A DNA stretch of 64,000 nt from Cycas panzhihuaensis (Eukaryota > Cycadophyta): positions 79,181,741 to 79,245,740 of the forward strand of contig CM041465.1 of the NCBI GenBank assembly GCA_023213395.1, in the 5' to 3' direction. This document shows positions 22,146-33,500 of this stretch, piece by piece. The notes under the pieces were generated by a model, which saw nothing but the letters and a program-made list of their open reading frames with translations, was not told the DNA's origin and did no database searches. The first letter of the stretch is position 1; every line of letters begins with the position of its first letter. The translations under genes and the position numbers were made by a program.

Positions 22146-24640
22146 CCTTTACCAAATTTCTACTCCAAGGAAATAATAGAGTAGTTGGAGATATATCATC
22201 TTAAAGTCGTTCTTTAGATCTTCCTTTAAGCCTTCAACCATTAAGGTATCATTGACTATCATGACCATCTCATCACCATGCAAAATCACAAAGGTCACAA
22301 ACCTTCCATCTAAAAGCTTTATATATAGGTTTGAATTGCATGCAAACCTTTTAAACTCGTTGTTCTAAAACTAATGATCAATTTTAGAATACTAGGCTTT
22401 AGGAGCCAATTTCAAGCCATACAAGTCCCTTTTAAGGTAACACACCAAATGTTCCTTATCCTTTTCAGCATATGTAGGTGATTGGTCCATATAGACTGCT
22501 TTTGTCAAGTCTCCATTAGGGAAAGCAGTCTTTACATCAAGCTAGTGTTGCTGCCATTTGAATTTTGTAGCCAATACCAGTATGATCTTGCTTGTCATCA
22601 TTTTTGCTATTGAAACAAATGTTTTGTGGTAGTCAATTCCTTCTTCCTATTTAAAGACCTTAATCCTGAATGTAGCTTTATGTTTTTCAATTAATCCATC
22701 ATATTTGAACTTGGTCTTATAGATCCATTTGCATCAAATTGCCTGCTTCACTTCTAGCAATTCTAGTAAGTCCCAAATTTTATTCTTCTTCCCTACTTGG
22801 ATTTCAACATCCATAGCATCTTTCCACTTTTTCTCTTGACTCATCTCCTCAAAAGTGGAAGGATCTTTTGTATTAATCACTTGTGTCATAAGAGAATAAT
22901 CAACCACTTTGTCTTGGGTAACTATGCATCAACAATTGCTTTCAAGTACCATTTAGGCAACTTCTTTGATGGAGGAATGATTCTAGACAAAGAATTCTCA
23001 AATTCTTCCTTCTCATCATCATTATCAATTAATGTACCGATTGGTTTGGCTCTGGAATGACAATTTCTCTCAAAGAAGTTGATTCTAGAGGTTCCTCAAT
23101 TTGTTTGCCCTTGTCTTGACTAAGTTACAATGAACCCAAATCCATCTCCTTATCACCTTTTTCAAAGACAACATCATGAGCTATGTGCACCTTTTTGGTC
23201 TTCAACTTGCACACCCAATAAGATTTGATTGATTCAATGTACCAATGAAAATGCACTTGGAATTTTTGTCATCAAGGTTCTATCATTTCTTCTTTAAAAT
23301 ATGCATGTATGTTGTACACCCAAAGAGTTTGATATGGCTCACAATAGGCTTTCTACCTGTCCATGGCTCCTTAGGTGTGACATTCTTGATAGCCTTTGTA
23401 GAAATTTTGTTCATCAAATAAGCTACCATACACACAACTTCTACCTAAAAGGTATTGGCAAACTCTTGGCTCTCATCATCAACTTGCCCTTTTCAATAAA
23501 ATACATGTTTATCTTTTCTACCACTCCATTCTGTTGTGGCAAATATACAGTTATAAACTAACTTCTGATTCTATGATTCTTGCAATATTGATTAAATTCT
23601 TTGGAGGTATATTCACCACCATTATTAAATATAAGAATCTTTATCCTATCCCTGTTTTTGTTTTCAACGTTTTCCTTGAATTCTTTAAAAATACCAAAAG
23701 TTTGATATTACTCCTTTATGAGATAAACCCAAACTTTCCTCATGAAGTCATCAATGAAGGTCAAAAAATATTTTGCACTTCCAAGTGACGTTGCTGGTAT
23801 TGGTTCACAAATGGAAGTCAATCCTCCCTCGCTCTCTAGGTTTTGCCTCTTTCAAGTTTCTCCTAGTGTGACCTACCTATTATGCATGGTTCACTCAATT
23901 ATTTTTAATTGCAAGTTTTGGTAGACCATGTACTATATTTAGCTGAAACATCAATTAAAGACAAGTGTAGTGCATATGTCCTATACATTTATACCTAACT
24001 AATTCTTTTGAACTACATCAGTAGTAAATGTTCTCTGATTCATAGATCTTCCCTTTAGTCTATAAAACTCATCTTATCTTGAACCTATTGTACCCCTAGT
24101 TTGTTACTATCCCTAATTATACATTTTTTGTGCTCAAAATGAACACTCATATTATTCTTCTCAATATGACTAATAGAGATTAGATTCTTCTTTAGTCTAG
24201 GTTCTTACAAAACATCATTGATGTAAGCATTCTCACCACTTGGTGTAATTATGGGGACCTCACCATTCATTTAGCCTATAGTGAGGAGTTGATACCAAGT
24301 GTAATAGATTGTCCCTTACCCTCCTACATGTGCCTAAACCATTCCAATTTGTTTGTCATGTGTCTAGTGTCCCCTAAATCAATATACCAAGCTTTATTAG
24401 AATTATATCTTAACTAAGAAGATTCTATGAAAAGTTGTTTGCCCTTTTCATGTTTATTCGAAGAGTGACCATAAAACAAACCTGATTACTTCCTCTTCTG
24501 TTGTTTCAACTAATCATATTGTTTTTGCTAACTAAATTGCAACTTCCAACAACATTTTCTAAAGTTCTCAAGTTTGCCATAATAATAGCATACTTTTGAT
24601 TTATCCAGTCTATTAGGATCCCCCTACTAAACATTTTATT
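22146..24640 (-). pseudogene. Copia-B gag knuckle, protease, integrase and RT
   Basis: Minus-strand order: degenerate knuckle CYYYGKLENFRKCCW near 24600; protease WYIDLGDTRHMT near 24390 (D-S-G changed to D-L-G); integrase with FLTFIDDFMRKVWVYL near 23770-23720, NNGGEYTSKEFNQYCKN near 23620-23560 and PQQNGVVEK near 23530; a linker; and RT pieces including LPKWYLKAI, RSLNRKKE and IWTNHLHM down to 22146. Stops occur every 20-60 codons. The element is long dead and its RT continues into 15152 on the far side of Glu-1. Confidence 0.82.
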
Positions 24641-24720
24641 GCTTGGGAGCAAAATTTTTCTTCTAACATGTTAAAAATGTAAGTTGTGATACCATATTGA
24701 ATACTACATGTGTGATACCA
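24641..24720 (-). other. Copia-B leader with duplicated primer-like motif
   Basis: Two copies of tgtgataccat[ag]ttgaat lie 23 bp apart on the plus strand. On the minus strand each gives ATGGTATCACA, close to the iMet primer site. The leader is directly next to the knuckle, so most of gag has been deleted. Confidence 0.5.
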
Positions 24721-25061
24721 TGTTGAATAACAACAAATTCTAGAAATATATTAAATTACGCAAACATACAAATGCATGAAGATGGGACAAGAAAGCTCTA
24801 GTGTCCACTCTATTGAGTCAAATGATAAATATTTAGACAAATACATTAGTCACCTAGGAATACAATTCATCTAAGTAAACTAAAGGTTATGACACAAATA
24901 TGTGACATCTAGATAAAGCAGTTACACTGACTAGGAGGGAGTTATAATCATTAAGAAGGAGATACATAGCTCACATGTGTGTGCATGTTCCCAAACGTGT
25001 GAAATAACTTACATGAATTAATGCCCTAATAAACAATAGCATACCCCTATGACTCTAACCA
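24721..25061 (-). repeat. Probable 5-prime LTR of Copia-B
   Basis: Plus-strand TGTTGAATAAC to ctctaacca. It abuts the primer-like site, and its outer end aligns loosely with 14331. Strong divergence from 13990-14331 leaves the borders uncertain. Confidence 0.4.
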
Positions 25062-25415
25062 AGAGTTACAATATAAAGTCATGACTTAAAACATTAATGA
25101 AATGAACAATAACTATCCTAACATGACCAATAGGCTTCTTACCTTTGAACTTTGAGCATATGCACTAGATGTTTCACATTCATCATTTTCTTTCATGGAT
25201 GTATACTCTAGTACACCACTACATTCCAACCTAGACAAACAAATGGTCTAAGGTAGCTAAGAGAACCTTGGTTCACTCCCTCCACATATATTAGCACGTT
25301 TCCAATTAGTAGGATCGACATCTTGCAACCACTCAGCATAGACAAAACCATGTAGTACATGCTTCTATAAGGCATTATCCCTTCAAGATATGCTAGGAGT
25401 TCTAGCCTATATCCC
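25062..25415. other. Unassigned DNA between Copia-B and Glu-2
   Basis: About 350 bp. No open frame, LTR end or repeat is recognised. It is the left flank of the Glu-2 LTR. Confidence 0.5.
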
Positions 25416-26143
25416 TGTTGCGATTATATTTGACACCCATGCATTTGATAGAGGGAATGTATGATAAAAAATAGACAAAACAATGGATATTTTGTAGGGC
25501 AACTATTCGGTATGCATTCAGAACAGAGAATAGACGGAACAATGCACAAAACGTAGTCCATCCCACTACAGGAATGGATGTTGTATGCAGAAATGATCGA
25601 GGAACGCAAGAATGCACCAAACAGGTAAGGGAACGGTTGCCACCCAGCAAAGGAATAGTGGATAGAATGCATATGACACATGGACAGCCATATAGATGGA
25701 TGATTGTATTAAGAGATTAACAAAGATTGGTTAAAGGCTGAATAGGCGTCCATTTGGAAGGACTGACGGTTGCAACTCTAGACACAACAGTTTCGTAACA
25801 GGAATGCACAATGTATATAAACACATTCGCTTGTTGGGATGGATGTGAGAGCCAAGTGAGTGATTCCAACAATACCTGATTTAGTATAGTTGACCAGCCA
25901 GAGTGGAATGTACCTTGTATGATGTAATATTGACTATTGTTTAACAAAATAAGAGAGTTACATGGAAAAACATGTGTACTCCTTGAGGAATGCATGGTGA
26001 ATGTATGTGTATGAGTTACTTGTGGACTTATGTGGCTTAATAAATGAAGATTATGTATGTTGACCATGTGCACACACCCTAGTACAGTGGAAACCCTTGA
26101 AAAGTGAAGATCTTGCAATAAGGAGCAAATCATTGGTCAACAT
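25416..26143 (+). repeat. 5-prime LTR of Glu-2
   Basis: 728 bp, TGTTGCGATTATATTTGACACC to TTGGTCAACA. It is the reverse complement type of the Glu-1 and Glu-3 LTRs, rich in ggaatg and ggaacg motifs. Frames within it on the minus strand are chance. Confidence 0.92.
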
Positions 26144-26144
26144 T

Positions 26145-26157
26145 GGTTTCGTTGCCC
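26145..26157 (+). promoter_or_regulatory. tRNA-Glu primer binding site of Glu-2
   Basis: TGGTTTCGTTGCC, one base after the LTR, 12 of 13 matches to the complement of the plant tRNA-Glu 3-prime end. Confidence 0.78.
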
Positions 26158-26285
26158 AAGTCCACTGGCGAAGGGAACAAAAACTAGAAAATCCATGTGC
26201 AAAGGACAAGTCACCGTGGGCGTCACAGTGATGGCAAGCTCTAACTAAGCCTAGACAACCAAGGGGACCTTCCAATGCCACCTAA

Positions 26286-28090
26286 ATGGCCTTTGAAGGT
26301 GGAGGAGTCACAAACAAAACCTCAGGGAATAACGGAATCAAGTAGGCAGAGAGCCTTAAGATAGTCCTGAGAGAAGAAGATAAGGAGAGCAAGGAGATTA
26401 AGTATCAATAAAAAAATGACCAAAATGAATCAATGGAAGGATTTGAGGCAAGTGGAGCCCAGACACCATGAGAAATAGAAAATAGAGGCCGAGGGGAACC
26501 TATGACAATCACACCTGCTCCAGAGAAATATCACAACAAAGGGAAGGATATCAAGGAAGAGGAAGAAGAAACAAAATACCCTGAGACAGAATGAAGTTTG
26601 GACTCTACTCCAAAGGGCCTGAGTGGCAATGAGGAAAAGGCAAAGGAAGGTCCCCAAGCATGTTGGGAAAATCATTTGATTAGACAACTCTTCGAAGATC
26701 CACCAGAGGGAGGGAAGGATCAATCATATATAATAACAATTCCAGTAGTGGTGGAGATACCAAGAATACCAAAGGTAATCCAACTAAAGTCACCCATATG
26801 CAATCCCTTATACGGGAAAGGAAATAGTGGGGAAGAATCATTGCTAAGGAGATCCTACAAAAAGTTCTCAGAAGGAAAGGCAACAACTCCACCTTGAAGG
26901 GTGGAGGGGAGGAACATTTCTATAATGGTACACCACAAAGAGTTTGGGAAACTCATTTTGATGACTCTACCAATGTTGCAGAACATATCTACTTATTCTA
27001 GAGGTTGATCAATCTTGAGAAAGTCACAGACGAGGATGAAATCAAGGAGAGATTTGCGTACTCATTAAAGGGTGTACCATTAGCATGGTATAAGTAGTTA
27101 GACCCACACAAATCTTGGAATGAAATTAAAAAAGAATTTGAAATAAGACTTTTGAAGTATAAAAACAATGACATCATCGAACTAACTTTAAGAGAAATTC
27201 AACAAAAGCCAGGAGAGTCTGTCATAACATATATTAGCATAATAGATATGATTGTTGCTGCCATGACAAACAATGATAAGATCATAGACTTAAGTATGCG
27301 TACTTTCTTTGTAAACGGGTTGAATACAAAGTTAAACAATGCAATGGCGTTGCATCCTTTGAAATCATACAAGCACGCACAAGAACTAGCCTTGAACTTT
27401 GAAAAAGAAATGGATACCAGGAGAATAGCCTATGACCCCTTAGTTATGAGATTGCAAGAAGAAATAAATGAATTGAAGAAACAAAATCTTAATAGACCCC
27501 TATTTCAAATGGCTAAGACAGAGGAGAGTACAGAGATAGAAACCCTTAGGAAGGAAGTGGTCAAACTAAAGTTACAGCACCAAGACAACCCCAAAGAGGA
27601 TTCTGGCAAACATCAGGGTAAGAACCCTCAATTGAAAAATGGTGTCACATTTGTGAAGAGGATACTCACACCATGAAGGAATGTGAATGTAATGCACAAA
27701 ACCGAAAATAGAATACTTGGTGCCATATTTGCGACCAATGAACACATAATACATGGGATTGTTATTTCAATACTAAAGGCACCAACACCCAAGGAAGAGG
27801 GCGAGGAAGAAATAATTTGAATACTCGGACAATATATATAACAAGGATGCAACCAGAGAACCTAAGGAAGAAACCTCTGTTGGGAAGATGTTTGATATGT
27901 TTGGAGTATGGGCATTGGAAGTTCGAGTGCCCAGTAGCAAAGATCCAAAAAGAATGTCCATACCTATGTAAAAATTGTGGTCCAAGCACTCATACCACCA
28001 AGGAGTGCAAAGGCAAGGGTAAGCCCCTAAATAGAGTGACGATCATACTAGGATCCCCAAAAAATGTCAACCTACAAAACCAGAAAAGTG
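26286..28090 (+). pseudogene. gag: Glu-2 gag with four CCHC zinc knuckles
   Basis: ATG at 26286 opens MAFEGGGVTNKTSG and a charged N-terminal region of about 200 codons with three stops. After a shift the Gag core reads STNVAEHIYLF, RFAYSLKGVPLAWYK, SWNEIKKEFEIRLL (about 26950-27160), then 27152-27676 is open, with YISIIDMIVAAM, FFVNGLNTKL and LKSYKHAQELALNFEKEMD. Four knuckles of form C-x2-C-x4-H-x4-C follow in one phase at 27643, 27721, 27889 and 27967. The protein would package the RNA. Four knuckles is more than the one or two usual in plant Ty3 Gags. Confidence 0.88.
27643..28008 (+). other. Two pairs of zinc knuckles in the Glu-2 Gag
   Basis: Knuckles CHICEEDTHTMKEC (27643-27684), CHICDQ-stop-THNTWDC (27721-27762), CLICLEYGHWKFEC (27889-27930) and CKNCGPSTHTTKEC (27967-28008). 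All are in the same phase. First-Cys spacing is 26, 56 and 26 codons, so the layout is two pairs with identical internal spacing, as expected if a pair had been duplicated. A Gly/Arg-rich link (GRGRGRNN) lies between the pairs. Glu-1 and Glu-3 keep remnants of the same four. Confidence 0.85.
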
Positions 28091-29000
28091 AGGGAGAAAA
28101 AGACTACCCTAACCTGAAGGTGGAAATCGATCGCTTTGCTATCGCCAAGAAAGCATTGGAAGAAGCTACACAAGAGAAAGCAATTAAATCACTACCTATA
28201 GGGAAACCAAAAATAAAACAAGTATATCGGAGAAAGAACAAAAAAACAAAAGAGCAAGCGTTACTAGAGAACTTAGAAGAAAACCCCAAGACAGAAGAAC
28301 TCTTGCAAAAATTGATACTCATTGAAGACTTAGTCAACCAATTGAACTTAAACATTTTATTCGGGAAAGTTATTGAGGGGATAAAAAGAGGAAGGATACA
28401 TTTGAAGGAAGCCTATCGAAGCCTACACAAGATCAAACCATCTTGCGACTTCACTCCGTTGGTGGATATCAATATTTTAGGGGTAAACCTCAAAAACGTT
28501 ATTGTAGACGGAGGAGTAGTTGTGAATGTATTACCAACTCAAACATGGAAGAAGCTAAGGAACCCACGGTTATCACCTACAAATTACTCATTAAAGTTAG
28601 CCAATGAATTATTAGTCAAACCAGTGGGCCGATTGGAGAATATTCAAGTAAATGTAGCCGGCATTATCATCCCTATAGACTTTACAATCGTGGACACCGT
28701 CAAAGACATGGTTACCTACCGACATTGTTAGGGAGACCATGGTTATACCCGACAGAATGTTTGCAAAGCTGGAAAGATATAACCTTTACTCTTATGGATA
28801 GAGGAAATGAGGTTGTCCTCCCTATGTTGACAAAAGGCAAGTACATGGTGGAAGTCATTCTGGACAATGCATCTAGCACAACAATCGCCACATAAGAAAC
28901 TTCCTCCACTTTCAATGAAGCCAATCTATACCATACAATGAAAGAAATCAACAGTATGAATGATGCTCAGGAATACGAGCCCAACATTTATGGGTAGTTT
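28091..29000 (+). pseudogene. Glu-2 aspartic protease region
   Basis: Within the frame open to 28731: a helical link (KKALEEATQEKAIKSLP), then ILGVNLKNVIVDGGVVVNVL near 28474-28533 with active site D-G-G, PTQTWKKL, LKLANELLVKPVGRLENIQVNV, and after a shift LLGRPWLYP. D-G-G in place of D-[ST]-G is seen in Tat/Athila-type proteases. It would release Gag and Pol proteins. Confidence 0.82.
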
Positions 29001-29579
29001 CCATCAGAAGCATCATTCGATGAGGAAGGGACTAGCAACATGGTCAGATATTGAACGGATAACTCATACAAAATACAACCCTCTTCATTTCGCTGTAATT
29101 TGTTATCAATTTTTTTTTCAATTCACAATGAATCAAATAGCAATTTAGATTACACATATGTCAAGAATCTTAATAAACCATTAGTAACTTAGTAGAAGTT
29201 GAATTTCAAGTAAAAAACAAAGTGCGTGTAAATTTGCTAACTCCTAAGACCCCTCTTTCACCTCATCCCCAGCCCTACCCCCTCCCTAACCCTTCATCCC
29301 CACTCCCCGTCCCCATGGCCAATTCGAGAGATTTGGCCAATCTCCATCTCGACTTTGAGGAAACCTTTCTAAACCCCTCTACCAAAAACCAAGAAGTTAA
29401 GGTACAATACCCCATCCTTGATCAAAATTCCTCCCCAAAATCCCTTTCTGTGAACCTTCCTTGTAAGACCGAAATGAAGGATAATCTTTGAGGGTTAACA
29501 AAAACTACCCACCTTACTGAACTTATACTAGAAGACAAAAACACAAGACAAAAACAACTACTCTCATTTTCAGGAAAGA
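29001..29579 (+). pseudogene. Glu-2 acidic/proline-rich linker
   Basis: Low-complexity part of the polyprotein: traces of a DEEGTSNMVRY-like acidic block, then a Pro/Ser-rich run (29222-29491, with repeated P-x-P and N-P-S-S-P), ending EMKDNL. Glu-3 keeps an equivalent at 59900-60400 (ASSDEEETNNMVRYWMDN). No domain recognised. Confidence 0.55.
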
Positions 29580-30130
29580 AAATGGAAGGTACAAAACACT
29601 TAATCCAATGCATGGAACATTGGTTACAATACAGGGTATTAAACAAAACACAGTGGATTGTTGACTTCGTAACCACCCTCCATGACCATGTATGGTGGTA
29701 ATACATAACCCATCACCATGCCCTTCAAACCTGGGAAAGTTTACAATCAACCATCAGACTTAGGTTTGCCCCACCCCAGAACCTACTAATTGTAGGATTT
29801 TTGGTAGGAGAATGCCCTAGCAAGCATCTCCTTAGGTTCAAAAGGCTATGGAAACATTGGAGCATTCCTAAGCCACATTGGACCCACCTATTTATCCTTG
29901 GGAACTTTAGCGAAGACATGGTTCTTGAAGCAAAAACAAGTCCAACTGGTAACATGGGAAGAAATAGAGCATTCATTTATTAAATCCTTTTCATACTCTT
30001 TCAATAACAAGGTAATCTATAAAGTATTAAAAAGTATAAGGGATGTAAGTAGAGAAGTAGAAAAGAATTTAATGTCAATTGAAAACATTAGATATGCAAA
30101 AGGCAATGATAATGAAGAGAGGGGGGAGAA
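29580..30130 (+). pseudogene. Glu-2 tandem Gag-like modules between protease and RT
   Basis: First module, about 29580-29780: HLIQCMEHWLQY, then V-W-W, a TTHHHALQTWESLQS-like stretch and RLRFAPPQN. Second module, about 29870-30000: GTLAKTWFLKQKQ, VTWEEIEHSFIKSFSYSFNN, KVLKSIRDVSREVEKNL. Set under the true Gag core (LAWYK, then SWNEIKKEFEIRLL), both share an aromatic start, then [ST]-W-[NE]-[NE]-[IL], four residues, and F or I. Retrotrans_gag cores fold around this signature. An acidic tail (ENIRYAKGNDNEERGEKEE) follows. The same segment occurs in Glu-1 and Glu-3. No described role. Confidence 0.65.
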
Positions 30131-30239
30131 AGAAGAAGCTCAAAACGTACCTCTAGAATACACAAAATTAAAATATGAGCAATGGGACATAGAGGATACA
30201 CCTGCCCACCAAATAGGGAAAGAAAAGCAACACAAGGAA

Positions 30240-31310
30240 CCTAAGACAACCCAAATAAACCTTGGGACAGAGATAGACCCTAAGAACATCACTATCGGTA
30301 ACTATTAGGATGAAAAAACGGTGGCAAAAGTTCAAACACTATTCAAAGAGTACCAAGATATTTTCGCCTGGTCTTACAAAGACCTTAAGGGAATCCCACC
30401 TGAAATTGGGATGCACCATATCAATTTGATTGAGGGGGTGAAACCAGTAAAACAAAAACCTTATAGAATGAATCCACAATATAAGGAGAAAGTGAAGGTA
30501 GAAATAGACAAGATGTTAGAAGCAGGATATATATATGAGATTGAGTCCAGTGATTGGGCAAGTCCCGTTGTGGTTGTACCCAAGAAAAATAGGAAAATCT
30601 GAGTGTGTGTGGATTACCAATAGCTTAACAAAGTTACCAAAAAAGATCCCTTTCTGATTCCCTTCACAAAGGATATTCTAGAAATCATAGGGGGAAAAGA
30701 AGTCTACTCCTTCATAGACGGATTCAGTGGGTATAATTAGGTGAGCATTACATTGGAGGACCAACATAAGACTTCTTTCATAATAGAATGGGGAACATAC
30801 GCATACCAAGTTATGCCATTTGGACTCACAAACGCCCCAACAACTTTCCAAAGAATAGTACTCAATATATTTAAAAAATTGATTAGGGAAACAATTGCCA
30901 TATTTCTAGACGACTGGACTCTATATGAAGTAATGAAGAACCACATAGAAAACTCAAGGACAATGTTGCAAACTTGTAGGAAAAACAAGTTATGCCTAAA
31001 CCTGGAAAAAGCACTTTCTTGGTACCCTTTGGCAATCTTTTGGGTCATGTCATGAGTAAAGATGGCTTAATGATGAATCTGGCCAAGATAGCAACCATCC
31101 TACATTTTCCTCAGCCCCAAAACCAAAGGTAAGTGAAAGGATTCCTAGGGTTAACTAGATATTATCAAAAATTTGTGAAAGGTTATGCTCAGATAGCAGG
31201 AGCATTGGAAGATCTCCTAAAAAAAGAAATGGACTGGCAATGGGGGCCTGACCAACAAGGAGCATTCGAAACCCAAAACGTGTAATAGCATCAGCTCCTG
31301 CACATTTTCC
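30240..31310 (+). pseudogene. Glu-2 reverse transcriptase
   Basis: Motifs in order: IFAWSYKDLKGIPPEIGMHH (about 30357), YRMNPQYKEKVKVEIDKML, DWASPVVVVPKKN (30550-30590), a V-C-V-D-Y motif, [30 protein letters not shown] (30790-30850), catalytic AIFLDDW near 30900, and the tether GALEDLLKKEMDWQWGP near 31200. The catalytic aspartates are intact, but stops occur at 30306, 30600, 30738 and later. Confidence 0.9.
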
Positions 31311-31720
31311 AAATTAGAAAAAAATATTCCATGTACATGTCGACGCCACCTAGTATGTAATTGGATATGTTTTGACACAACCTGGTGACAACAACATGGA
31401 CTGACCTATATACTTTGCTAGTCGAAAGTTGACAAAAGCAGAACAAAACTACACAACAATGGAAGGAGAAGGGCTCGGGATGGTGTATGCCCTACAGAAG
31501 TTTCACCATTATTTATTAGCAAATCCCTTCATATTTTACGTAGATCATTAGGAACTCATGTACCTAGTTAACAAACCATTGTTGAGAGGACGTATTAGTT
31601 GTTGATTGATGTTATTCCAAGAATTCACTTTCTGAATCATAGTAAAACCGGGAAAAGCCCATATCATTCCTGATCAATTCCCGAGAATGCATAACAGAGA
31701 AAAGGTAATAGGAGTTTTAG
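31311..31720 (+). pseudogene. Glu-2 RNase H
   Basis: IFHVHVDAT, TQPGDNNMD, IYFASRKLTKAEQNYTT, GLGMVYALQKFHHYLLANPFIFYVDH and NKPLLRGRIS, with several stops, followed by IIVKPGKAHIIPDQF. Gypsy-type RNase H directly after RT. Confidence 0.85.
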
Positions 31721-31929
31721 ACGATTTCGCGGATGCAACACTCTTCAATGTTGAATCAGTTCCCATAGAATAGTGCCAGGATATAATGGAATTCTTAGTC
31801 ATAGGGCAATGCCCATCAACCATGGATAAAGCACAAAAATGAAATTTAGTGAGAAAAGCTTAACCCTACCAAATAATCAGGGGAGAACTATACCGGTTGG
31901 GATAGGATGATGTTTTGCATCAATGCATT

Positions 31930-32774
31930 TGCCCCCACGACGTAAACCAGGTGATATCCCAAGCCCATGAAGGGATTACTGGGGGGCATGCAGATTCAAA
32001 GAATACACAAAGAAAAATCTTAACGACTGGATTTTGGTGGCCAACCTTGTTTGAGGACGTAAAGAATTGAGTGAAAAAATGTGACTATTGCCAAAGGGTA
32101 GGGAAACCTAATTGATGAGATTTCAATCCCTTAAATCCAATCCTTCCCTTGGCACCCTTTGAGAAATGGGGTCTAGATTTTATTGGACCAATCAAGCCAG
32201 CGGCAAGAAGAACATAATCTCGTTACATTCTGGTAGCCACAGATTATGCCACAAAATGGGTGGAAGCTAGGTCACTATGAAAAGTAGATTCAACTAGTAC
32301 AACCAGGTTTCTCTACAAAGTTATCATCACCAGGTTTGGATGTCCTATCGAGTTGATCAATGATCAAGGAGCCCACTTTCTCAATGAGGTGATCAAAGAA
32401 TTAATGGAAACATTCCTAGTCAATCATCATAAATCCACACCATACTACCCTCGTGCGAATGGGCAAGCAAAGAGCTTGAACAAAATCTTGGAAAATTATT
32501 TACAAAAAGTGTGCAATATTGGTAGATCCAATTGGGCGAAAAAACTACCATCCGTCTTATGGGCATTCCACACCACCTATAAGCAAGCCACAGGACATAC
32601 TCCGTTTAAGTTAGTATATGGGGTGGAAGCCATACTCCCCATTGAATTTCAGATACTCAGCTTAAGGATTGCCTTGGCTTGTCAATTGGACGACACTAAA
32701 TCTTTGCGAGAACGCCTATGGCAATTGATTCAACTTGACGAAGATAGGCAAAAATTAAAATGGCGACAAGAGAT
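31930..32774 (+). pseudogene. Glu-2 integrase, N-terminal and core part
   Basis: HHCC zinc domain (HEGITGGHADS, then KKCDYCQR near 31960-32095), then core residues: KWGLDFIGPIKPA (first Asp, near 32170), INDQGAHFLNEVIKELM (second Asp, 32353 on) and TPYYPRANGQAKSLNKILE, where the catalytic Glu is replaced (AKS for AES/VES-type). The frame is open from 32353 across the border with Chr-5 at 32775, so the last residues of that frame come from the inserted LTR. The remainder lies at 39312. Confidence 0.88.
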
Positions 32775-33060
32775 TGTGAAAATGATGTTCTCAGGAGAAA
32801 ATGCGAAAAGGCAAGCACCAAATGCGAATAACTCCAAGAACAAGAATGCCCATTCCAAAGAATTTGTAAGATACATATACATGAGTGAGATAGTTGCATG
32901 TTGGACACACGTCATTCATGCATAATGTGCACTCCTCACTGCTAAAAATTGATACATTATTCTAAAAGTCCTAAGTATACTTTAAAGAATAAAGTAATGA
33001 AAGAATAAAAGAATATGGGGGGTTAGGACTTAATCCTAAGGGTGTAATGAGGACTCATCA
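32775..33060 (-). repeat. 3-prime LTR of Chr-5
   Basis: 286 bp, about 85-90 percent similar by eye to 39039-39311. On the minus strand it is preceded by the purine run aagcagggaggaaatga. Confidence 0.8.
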
Positions 33061-33500
33061 TTTCCTCCCTGCTTAGAGGAAATTGTCCCTAATTTCTGCT
33101 GGAGAAGCAGGAACTACTGAGACAATTCAGCCTTGGAGAGCCATTTTGCTTTGGAAGGATGGTTGCCTTTTCTGCCCACGAGGTATGAGGTGGTGGTGCC
33201 CTTCCTAGTTTGTCATTCCTTGATATCCAATAAACTGTCTTCCTGCAGTGGCGGTTGAAACTCTGCTATGGTGTCCATAGGGTGAACCACAGAGGCAACT
33301 GCTTCTAATTTAGGTGGTCCATACCATTTAAGGCTATTGACATTGACGACATCATGAATGCCTAAATGCGCAGAGAGATTAAATTGGTAAGCATTGACCC
33401 CAATTTTTGCATAATAGTATAAGGCATGAAATGGATTAGTTTAAACTTATGATGATGCTTAAACCATCGTTTATCTAATTGCAACCATACCTTATCTCCT
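33061..33500 (-). pseudogene. Chr-5 integrase C-terminus with chromodomain-like end
   Basis: Minus-strand pieces KIGVNAYQFNLSAHLGIHDVVNVNSLKWY, matching the AY-x-L-x-L-P-x-x-x-x-IH-x-VF-x-V motif of chromoviral integrase tails, then a TRKGTTTSYLV, HPSKAKWLSKAEL stretch with the aromatic/W spacing of a degenerate chromodomain. Chromodomains tether integrase to marked histones. Several stops. Confidence 0.65.

Larger units (their letters stand above)
13990..25061 (-). mobile_element. Copia-B: old Ty1/copia element, minus strand, split by Glu-1
   Basis: Minus-strand copia domains run from a Gag knuckle at about 24610 through protease, integrase and RT to about 22146, stop at the LTR end of Glu-1, and resume at 15152 with the RNase H part, ending near 14341. 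The order and direction on both sides fit a single element split by a later insertion. Most of gag is missing: the leader with a TGGTATCAC primer-like site (24711-24720) is almost joined to the knuckle. LTR-like DNA flanks both ends (about 13990-14331 and 24721-25061) but is so diverged that only the outer ends align. The insertion is much older than Copia-A. Confidence 0.8.

Noticed and set aside
22797-23924. Plus-strand frames of 60-87 codons
   Set aside because: They are complements of Copia-B integrase and RT, whose motifs are clear on the minus strand.
25402-26281. Several minus-strand frames of 76-138 codons
   Set aside because: They lie within the Glu-2 LTR and leader opposite the transcribed strand, and similar frames recur in other LTR copies only because the LTRs are alike.
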